Positions 58,265-64,000 of a stretch of 64,000 bases of DNA are shown here, piece by piece (the stretch's first letter is position 1; each line of letters opens with the position of its first letter). Below the pieces are notes generated by a model. It had not been told where the DNA came from. It worked only from the letters and a program-made list of their open reading frames with translations, and did not search any database. This DNA is from Collinsella sp. TF08-11AT (GTDB lineage: Bacteria; Actinomycetota; Coriobacteriia; Coriobacteriales; Coriobacteriaceae): the NCBI RefSeq assembly GCF_003437035.1, contig NZ_QSRL01000012.1:10635-74634 (forward strand), read 5' to 3'. Position numbers and translations under genes: made by a program.

Positions 58265-59374
58265 TTAGACCGGCTTAAGCCCAAAACACGCCCGCAGCGT
58301 GTTAAGCAACGCCTCTTGCTTCTTCCTGCGGGCATCGACACGATTCCGGTACCGCTTTCGCATACGCTGGTGCATGCGCCATGCGAGCGCTTCCATCGCT
58401 TCCATGTCACAGAGCATTTCGTTGTTGACCGTCGCGACCTCGATTCCCATAGTAATCAAGCCCGTGTTGCGCTTTTCATCATGGATACGTCCCCTCCGAG
58501 AGGAATGGCCCAGCTCACCGTTGTATTCCAGGTCAAACCGGGCTGCCTCCTGATATGCATCGCAAACTGCATGGGGCATCCCCGAGATTGCCTGCGCACG
58601 GTCATCGAACTCGATCTTGTAGTCGGTCTTAAAAGGTCCGCAGGCAAACCCGCCATAGGAAAACGGAAGCGAAAACAGGGCGAGCATGATGCACTCCATG
58701 GGCGAGAGCAGGTTTTCCGAAAGATAGGGACACAGACGCAGCAGCTGTTTGGCCACATTCCCCTTGCATGCCGCAAGGTAATCTGCCAGACGATCGGGCA
58801 TCAGCACCGGCTCGACTTCAAAGTAGCCCACGTCTGCTGGCTGGTCCTTGTCCTTTGCAAGTTTATTCGTAACAGGCGAGGTGTAGGGAGGCAGATACTT
58901 CCCGCGGTCGCTCAGTGAAATCTTAGAGCACAGCTCCTGGGCCAGGGCAAACGCCTGGATGCAGCCGACCTCACGCGCAACGGCAACACAAAGGGCCTCG
59001 GGAGATAGGCTGTACACCCCCGGTTCCACCTCTAGAATCGAGCCGGCGGGCAACCCGGAACACACGGACCAGCCTACGCCAGGCATGCGGCGGCGCTGCG
59101 CCGCAGATCCCACCAACAAGCACAGATCTTCCTGCACCTCGCCACTTTTGGCTCCAATTCGCACCAAGTCAGGAAGATAGATGTCCTCGGTCGAGGGCGA
59201 CGACGTGCGCAGCACACGGCGCTCTTCATCGGGATCGAGGTCCCTCCAGCTGATGTAACCCATTTGTCGGCGCTCGGCGCGCATCATGCGTAGCGCCGAG
59301 GCGCCTGTTAGGATTACGGAAGCCGCTAGCTGTTCGCCTGTCGGCTCGTTGCACCGCTCGATCTTTACTGCCAC
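58265..59374 (-). CDS. Protein with a predicted DUF559/Vsr-like endonuclease domain
   Basis: A 369-residue protein. The C-terminal part reads FDLEYNGELGHSSRRGRIHD, then EKRNTGLITMGIEVATVNNE, the layout of PD-(D/E)XK domains attached to AbiEi-like proteins in Actinobacteria (EY-G--H, D--R---L---G--V). The N-terminal part is helical and unrecognised (SILEVEPGVYSLSPEALCVA in the middle). The GTG at 59374 follows AGGGG and lies ten bases after the comF stop, so the two are probably co-transcribed. Function unknown; the upstream extension to 59740 overlaps comF and is not real. Confidence 0.7.
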   Translation of the reverse strand: MAVKIERCNEPTGEQLAASVILTGASALRMMRAERRQMGYISWRDLDPDEERRVLRTSSPSTEDIYLPDLVRIGAKSGEVQEDLCLLVGSAAQRRRMPGVGWSVCSGLPAGSILEVEPGVYSLSPEALCVAVAREVGCIQAFALAQELCSKISLSDRGKYLPPYTSPVTNKLAKDKDQPADVGYFEVEPVLMPDRLADYLAACKGNVAKQLLRLCPYLSENLLSPMECIMLALFSLPFSYGGFACGPFKTDYKIEFDDRAQAISGMPHAVCDAYQEAARFDLEYNGELGHSSRRGRIHDEKRNTGLITMGIEVATVNNEMLCDMEAMEALAWRMHQRMRKRYRNRVDARRKKQEALLNTLRACFGLKPV

Positions 59375-59384
59375 AAAACCACCC

Positions 59385-60191
59385 CTACCAAACGCGTGCG
59401 ATAGCGAGGCCATCGACTGCTGCGGCGCCGGCGCGCTTGAGTTCCGCCGAAGCCGCGGCCATCGTCGCACCCGTGGTGATAACGTCGTCGATAAGCAGCA
59501 GGCACTTGCCCCGCACATCCTCAACCGTCTCGTACATGCCTTGGGCACGCTCGCGGCGCTCCTCACGACCGAGTTCGCGCTGGTCGCCATGCCCGTACTT
59601 GACGAGAGCATCGAGCAGGGGAACACCCGACAGCTCGCAAAATGGGCGCGCAATAGCCTCCATATGATCAAAACCACGCCGCCGAAACGCTGCCGCCGTC
59701 GCGGGCACAAACACCACCGCATCCGCACCGGACAGCACACCTCCTAAGCGTTCGGGCGCTACGACCTGGGCATGCAGGGCAGTGTCGTAGAGCAGCTCCG
59801 CCAGATACGGCGCCAGGCGTCGCTCGCCCGCGTCCTTGTACGCTTTAATGATGCGCGGCAGCGGATGCGCATAGACGGAGCACGCCAGGCAGCGGTCGAG
59901 CGCCTCCGCCATTGCCGAGGACGTGCCCTCGACCGAACACTCAGTGCACAGCAAATCCCCAAACGGGGCGCCGCATCGGGTACAGCTATGACGTGGGTCG
60001 ATGAGCGTGAGCGCGGCCAGGCAGTCTTGGCAAATAAGCGCACCGGCGCGCTCGCAGCCGGCACATCGTGTTGGCGACAATGCCTCGAGTGCCTCGCGTG
60101 CCGCCCGCTCGGCAAACGGCAGCAATTCGTCCGCAAACGGTAGGGCGCCGGCACCCTGCAGACGGCTCAATTTGTTCAGATGGCTCTTCAA
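59385..60191 (-). CDS. comFC: ComF-family phosphoribosyltransferase-like competence protein
   Basis: The 268-residue protein has a four-Cys zinc finger (RCAGCERAGALICQDCLAAL) and a second Cys cluster (CTRCGAPFGDLLCTECS), then the PRT domain ending LLLIDDVITTGATMAAASAE. ComFC is needed for transformation and assists DNA uptake or processing. The start is a TTG at 60191; its AGGGAGGG ribosome-binding site lies inside the 3' arm of a hairpin after ricT. It is followed by the endonuclease-like gene. Confidence 0.9.
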   Translation of the reverse strand: MKSHLNKLSRLQGAGALPFADELLPFAERAAREALEALSPTRCAGCERAGALICQDCLAALTLIDPRHSCTRCGAPFGDLLCTECSVEGTSSAMAEALDRCLACSVYAHPLPRIIKAYKDAGERRLAPYLAELLYDTALHAQVVAPERLGGVLSGADAVVFVPATAAAFRRRGFDHMEAIARPFCELSGVPLLDALVKYGHGDQRELGREERRERAQGMYETVEDVRGKCLLLIDDVITTGATMAAASAELKRAGAAAVDGLAIARVW

Positions 60192-60196
60192 GACAC

Positions 60197-60228
60197 AACC
60201 CTCCCTACGTTCGGTCGCAGGGAGGGTT
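60197..60228 (-). terminator. Hairpin between ricT and comFC that holds the comFC ribosome-binding site
   Basis: AACCCTCCCT (60197-60206) pairs perfectly with AGGGAGGGTT (60219-60228). On the minus strand the AGGGAGGGTT arm lies five bases before the TTG start of comFC. The stem could terminate ricT transcription, block comFC translation, or both. Confidence 0.6.
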
Positions 60229-60293
60229 GTTGATTCAGCGCTATGGTACCCCGATGCGCTCGGGGCAAGGCGGGCTAAATCCGCTCGCGGGCG

Positions 60294-61994
60294 TTATTCG
60301 CCGGCGGGCGGTTGTGGTGCGGACGAAGACGGGGTCGAGCCCTCGCCACCATCCTGGCGCGGCTTGCGGGAACGGCGACGGCGACGGCGCTTTTGACCCT
60401 GGTCGGCCGAGCCCTCGCCACCGCGATCCTCGCGCGGCTCGCGCTCGTCGCGAGCGGCGCCACGCGAAGCCTTAGCAGCCGCTCCCCCGCCATCTCCGGG
60501 ACGACGGCGCGTGACCTTGACCTCGCCATCTGAGACCTGATCGGCCACGGAGGGCACTGAGGGCTTCCGTTGCGCGCCCGAGGAATGGCGACGGCGCGGA
60601 CGCGGCGCGCGCTCCTCCTCGCCACGTGACTTGCCGCCCTTGTCGGCAGGCGTATCGGAGGCCGAGGGGCCCTTGGAAGCGGCACCAGCCTCGCGAGCAG
60701 CTGCGGCGCGGAAGGCGTCCTCGCGCTCCTCGCTCGACAGATGACGGCGGCGACGACGCGTGGGGTTCATGCCACCGCCGCGATTCTGCTGCTGGGGCTG
60801 CTGAACCTCGCGCTCGCGAGAGGCGTTCTTGCCCGCGGCTGCAGCCTCGGTAGCATCGCCCGAGCCCGCGCGCTTGCGACGACGACGGCCACCGGCGGTC
60901 TCCTCGGCCTCGGGTGCCTCGGCCTTGCCGCGGCCCTTTCCACGGCCACGGCCCTCGACCTGGCTCTGAGCAGCGCGGGTATCGGAATCGGCATCGCGAC
61001 GACGGCGCTTGGGCATCGACGTGCCGGCAAGACGGTCGGCGCTCGACAGACCATCGCCCACGTCGACGCCGTTCTCGCGATCGAGCTCCATGAGCGCCAG
61101 GCGCATCTCGGGCGACTCGATGCGCTCGAGCACATCGCGCGTCACGCAGTCGGGGCGGCAATTGCAGCCCTGCTCGGCAGCCTTCTTTTTGCAGCCCTCC
61201 GAGCACGTCATATCGGCCAGGTTGACCTTAAAGACTTTGCCGTTCTCCAGGCGCAGCACCAGCTGCTCACGCGGCGTGTCATATTCCTGAATACGCGCCT
61301 TGCCGAGCGGCGTATCGATGAGTGTCTTCTTTTTGGGCGCGCGGCTCTTAAAGTCCTTGTACGCCTCGAACTCATAGCGTAGGCAGCACATCAGGCGGCC
61401 GCACACGCCGCTGATCTTGGACGAGTTGAGCGGTAGGTCCTGCTCTTTTGCCATGCGGATCGAGACGGGCTCAAACTGTCCGCCAAAGCGCGTGCAACAG
61501 AGCTCCTGGCCGCACTGGGCATAGCCGCCCACCAGGCGGGTCTCGTCGCGCACGCCGATCTGGCGCATGTCGACGCGAATGTGCAGCGTCGAGGACAGAT
61601 CCTTGACGAGCTGGCGAAAATCGACGCGCTCCTCGGCGGCAAAGTAGAACACGGCCTTCTCGCCGCCAAACAGGTACTCGACGCCGACCGGCTTCATCTC
61701 GAGGTCGAGCTCTTTGACCAGACGGCGGAAATCGACCATGGCCTCGTCACCCTGGATGGCCAGGTCGTCGGCAAGCTGCAGGTCGATGTCGCTCGCCACA
61801 CGCAGCACGGGCTTGAGCGGCTGACCGATCTCGTCTTGCGGTACCTCGAAGGGATCAGCCGTGACCAGGCCGATCTCGGTTCCGCGCTCGGTGGAGCAAA
61901 TAGCGTAATCTGCCTCGAGGATATCCAGGTCCTGCGGGTCAAACCACAGGTCGCGCGAGGCGTAGGTAAACTTAACGGGTACGACTAACGGCAT
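60294..61994 (-). CDS. ricT: RicT/PSP1-domain protein with a long basic tail
   Basis: A 566-residue protein. Residues 1-300 are the PSP1/RicT domain: LWFDPQDLDILEADYAICST, ERVDFRQLVKDLSSTLHIRV, and the Cys-rich GGYAQCGQELCCTRFGG, KISGVCGRLMCCLRYEFEAY, CSEGCKKKAAEQGCNCRPDC. In Bacillus, RicT works with RicA and RicF as an Fe-S complex acting on RNase Y-dependent mRNA processing. Residues about 325-566 are a low-complexity tail rich in Arg, Lys, Gly, Ala and Glu (KRRRRRRSRKPRQ), absent from typical 275-residue homologues and probably RNA-binding. The ATG overlaps holB by ten bases, with AGGAAGG upstream. Confidence 0.9.
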   Translation of the reverse strand: MPLVVPVKFTYASRDLWFDPQDLDILEADYAICSTERGTEIGLVTADPFEVPQDEIGQPLKPVLRVASDIDLQLADDLAIQGDEAMVDFRRLVKELDLEMKPVGVEYLFGGEKAVFYFAAEERVDFRQLVKDLSSTLHIRVDMRQIGVRDETRLVGGYAQCGQELCCTRFGGQFEPVSIRMAKEQDLPLNSSKISGVCGRLMCCLRYEFEAYKDFKSRAPKKKTLIDTPLGKARIQEYDTPREQLVLRLENGKVFKVNLADMTCSEGCKKKAAEQGCNCRPDCVTRDVLERIESPEMRLALMELDRENGVDVGDGLSSADRLAGTSMPKRRRRDADSDTRAAQSQVEGRGRGKGRGKAEAPEAEETAGGRRRRKRAGSGDATEAAAAGKNASREREVQQPQQQNRGGGMNPTRRRRRHLSSEEREDAFRAAAAREAGAASKGPSASDTPADKGGKSRGEEERAPRPRRRHSSGAQRKPSVPSVADQVSDGEVKVTRRRPGDGGGAAAKASRGAARDEREPREDRGGEGSADQGQKRRRRRRSRKPRQDGGEGSTPSSSAPQPPAGE

Positions 61995-63112
61995 TTCAGT
62001 GCCTTCCTGATATCGAACAGCATGACCTCGATGGCCAGCTGGGGAGTAACGTTTCTGGCGATGTTGCGCTCGGCGGTCGCGACCGCCTCGAGCGCCTGGG
62101 TGGCACCCGCAACATTGGTCGCGGCGGCAAGCCGACCGATCGTGTCGCGCACGTCCTCGTTCACCACGTCGGCTGCCTCGTCCTGAAGTGTCAGCAGCAC
62201 GTCGCGCATGAGCGTCCGCGCGCTCGCCAGCGCTTCCATGATACCCGAACGCTCGCGCGCGTTGAGTTCGCGCTTGTTGCGGTCCTCAAGCTGCTTCAAT
62301 GCTCCACGCGACAGGTAGTCGGCGTTTTGCTCGAGCACCTTTTCCTGCGTGGACTTGACCTCGGCGAGTGGCGCCTTAACGGCGACGATGAGCGACTTGG
62401 CGCGACTGAGCACGTCGGCCTCGTCGGCGGCAATGAGCGAGTCGATGGCACGGATCATCTGACGGCGAGCGTCCTGGCGCTCGGCGCTCTTGAGGAACTC
62501 GATGCCACGCGTGGGGCTTCCCGCCACGGCAACGGCCATACGGCAACGCGCAGGGTCCTGACCGGTGGCACGGCTCACGGCCTGCGCGGCGACGGCGGGC
62601 GATACCAGCCGAAACGGCACGCACTGGCAACGACTCACGATAGTGGGCAGCATCACGTCTGCCGAGGTGCCCAGCAGGATGAACATGACGCCCTCGGGCG
62701 GCTCCTCGAGCGTTTTGAGCAGTGCGTTGGCGGTGTTGGCGCGCAGTTGCTCGGCACGATCGATGATGTAGACCTTAGCCTTGGCGCGGATGGGCGCCAA
62801 GGGCACGTCGTCGAGCAGCTCGCGGGTCTGCGCGATGAGGTAGCCCGTGGCGCTCTCGGGCGTGTAATAGTGCACGTCGGGATGCGTATGGCGCGCGACG
62901 CGCACGCAGCTGTCGCACGAGCCACAGCCGTCCCGCTCGCACAGGAAGGCTTGGGCGAGCGCCCATGCGGCGTCGAGTTTACCGGCACCGGGCGCGCCCA
63001 AAAACAGGTAGGCGTGCGATGCACGGCCGCTTGCGATGGCATTGGTCAAAAAGTCGCGCACGCGTTCCTGGGTGTCGAGCTTGGCCAGCAGGCTTGCCTG
63101 AGCGGGGGCCAT
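61985..63112 (-). CDS. holB: DNA polymerase III delta-prime subunit
   Basis: The 375-residue clamp-loader subunit has a P-loop-like AYLFLGAPGAGKLDAAWALA, the four-Cys zinc module CERDGCGSCDSCVRVARHTH, the IIDRAEQLRANTANALLKTL box and EEPPEGVMFILLGTS. It helps load the sliding clamp. I chose the ATG at 63112 (GGAGG nine bases upstream, one base after the tmk stop) over 63133. The order tmk-holB-ricT is conserved in many Gram-positives. Confidence 0.93.
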   Translation of the reverse strand: MAPAQASLLAKLDTQERVRDFLTNAIASGRASHAYLFLGAPGAGKLDAAWALAQAFLCERDGCGSCDSCVRVARHTHPDVHYYTPESATGYLIAQTRELLDDVPLAPIRAKAKVYIIDRAEQLRANTANALLKTLEEPPEGVMFILLGTSADVMLPTIVSRCQCVPFRLVSPAVAAQAVSRATGQDPARCRMAVAVAGSPTRGIEFLKSAERQDARRQMIRAIDSLIAADEADVLSRAKSLIVAVKAPLAEVKSTQEKVLEQNADYLSRGALKQLEDRNKRELNARERSGIMEALASARTLMRDVLLTLQDEAADVVNEDVRDTIGRLAAATNVAGATQALEAVATAERNIARNVTPQLAIEVMLFDIRKALKCR

Positions 63113-63113
63113 G

Positions 63114-63797
63114 TTACTCGGCCTCCTTGGCAAGCGCGGCGGCGACGGCTTCCTGCGAAATGTCGAGACCGTACGCGCGAACCTGCTCGACCGTCTTCTC
63201 GAAGACTTCCTCGACGGTCGCAGTGGCGTCGATGAGCTTTACGCGGTCTGGCTCCTCGGCGGCAATGGCACAAAATCCCTGATAGACACGCTCCTGGAAG
63301 GCCATGCCCTTGGCCTCCATGCGATCGGTCGCACCGCGGGCCGCCATGCGCAGCGCCGCCTGCTCGGGCGTGATGTGGTAGACGAGTGTGAGCGCCGGGT
63401 GCGTTCCCGCGACGGCCAGGTTGTTGGCGTCGCGCACCATCTGGCGGTCGAGGCCATCGGCAAATGCCTGGTAGCAGGTCGTGGAATCGTAGAAGCGATC
63501 GCACAGGACCACCTTGCCGGCCGCAAGGGCGGGGGCTATGACCTCGTGCACCAACTGGGCGCGCGCCGCCTCGTAGAGCAGCAACTCGCAGGTGTCTCCC
63601 ATCGCCGTGTTGGCGGGGTCGAGCAGCAGGGCGCGAATCTTTTCGCTGATGGCAGTGCCACCCGGCTCGCGCAGAGTTACGACCTGATAGCCAGCGAGGT
63701 CGAGCGCACGGGCAAGCAGACGCGCCTGCGTGGACTTGCCGGCACCGTCGACGCCCTCGAGCGTGATAAAGCTATGTTGAGCAGGCTCAAAAGCCAT
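63114..63797 (-). CDS. tmk: Thymidylate kinase
   Basis: The 227-residue kinase phosphorylates dTMP to dTDP. The P-loop is FITLEGVDGAGKSTQARLLA; VTLREPGGTAISEKIR and the DR-type motif VLCDRFYDSTTCYQAFADGL follow. GGAAGGGG precedes the ATG. First of the tmk-holB-ricT run. Confidence 0.95.
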   Translation of the reverse strand: MAFEPAQHSFITLEGVDGAGKSTQARLLARALDLAGYQVVTLREPGGTAISEKIRALLLDPANTAMGDTCELLLYEAARAQLVHEVIAPALAAGKVVLCDRFYDSTTCYQAFADGLDRQMVRDANNLAVAGTHPALTLVYHITPEQAALRMAARGATDRMEAKGMAFQERVYQGFCAIAAEEPDRVKLIDATATVEEVFEKTVEQVRAYGLDISQEAVAAALAKEAE

Positions 63798-63871
63798 GGG
63801 CGCAGCCCCTTCCTACAAGGCGCGTAAATGCAGATATATCAACTAGGCCATGATACCCCAGTGCTCGGCGC

Positions 63872-63923
63872 GTCCCCAATGGCTAAAGGCGCCTTTCCAA
63901 AGTTGCGGTGAAATAGGGACTGA
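63872..63923. repeat. Second composite of dispersed repeat families A and B
   Basis: GTCCCCAATGGCTA (63872-63885) is followed by a 23-base segment (63901-63923, beginning AGTTGCGGTGAAATAGGGAC) identical, inverted, to 26812-26834. The 203 bases after the tmk start to the end of the window hold no recognisable gene. Confidence 0.65.
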
Positions 63924-64000
63924 TTGAAGCTCTGAGACCGCCAAACAGGGTTGATTTTCAATCTCAACGCAACAGCCTGAACGGGTCCCGCGTTTCCGCA

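Overview
The window looks like a chromosomal segment of a high-G+C, anaerobic, sugar-fermenting actinobacterium, most likely a gut Coriobacteriia member of the Collinsella type. This is an inference. It rests on an agmatine-deiminase cluster, a tagatose-6-phosphate lactose pathway, many PTS genes, a flavodiiron protein without respiratory genes, and Actinobacteria-like GC-rich codon usage. No 16S gene is present, so the genus is not proven.

Layout. 1-6183: agmatine deiminase (AGDI) cluster (putrescine carbamoyltransferase, antiporter, agmatine deiminase, start of a second antiporter, all on minus) with a divergent membrane LuxR regulator. 6513-12736: BceAB-like ABC exporter, a Nudix-Vsr fusion protein, a possible 69-residue protein, an AraC regulator and a HAD phosphatase. 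12958-20498: class II ketose-bisphosphate aldolase, DeoR regulator, flavodiiron protein, and LacI plus galK-galT (Leloir pathway). 20696-22155: an IS110/IS1111-type element. 22304-36055: a scattered lactose/galactose-6-phosphate regulon (lacC, lacX-like, lacB, lacA, an unknown membrane protein, lacF, LacI, lacE, lacG), a DUF4143 AAA+ ATPase, a DeoR/LacR-like regulator and galM. 36124-40888: accessory patch with an EIIB lacking its active-site His, tRNA-Thr, two orphan genes, a YhcH protein, a nagA fragment and a second lacX-lacC pair. 40889-48239: flavodoxin, nagA, agaS, GntR and a mannose-family PTS operon with an embedded yajC; together probably an N-acetylgalactosamine/amino-sugar system. 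48941-63797: DUF2975/XRE pair, SurA-like protein, isocitrate dehydrogenase, HEAT-like protein, a dehydrogenase with a metal-binding tail, DegV, HPF, a solute-binding lipoprotein, an endonuclease-like protein, comF, and the housekeeping run ricT-holB-tmk.

How it fits together. Lactose enters through LacF/LacE, LacG cleaves lactose-6-phosphate, LacAB isomerise galactose-6-phosphate, LacC phosphorylates tagatose-6-phosphate, and the GatY-like aldolase can replace the absent LacD. Free galactose goes through GalM-GalK-GalT. Sets of repeated operator-like sequences tie these dispersed units to the LacI, DeoR and GntR regulators beside them.

The intergenic DNA is unusually rich in palindromic and dispersed repeats: long hairpins over stop codons, a 217-bp MITE-like element, a triple tandem palindrome, 34-bp-spaced iterons and two co-occurring dispersed repeat families. 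The most interesting items are the IS1111-type element with a candidate guide (bridge) RNA region, the Nudix-Vsr fusion, the iterons before the AAA+ ATPase, the phased half-sites of the lac regulon, and the His/Cys-rich tail on the dehydrogenase. All similarity calls come from reading the sequence; no database search was run.
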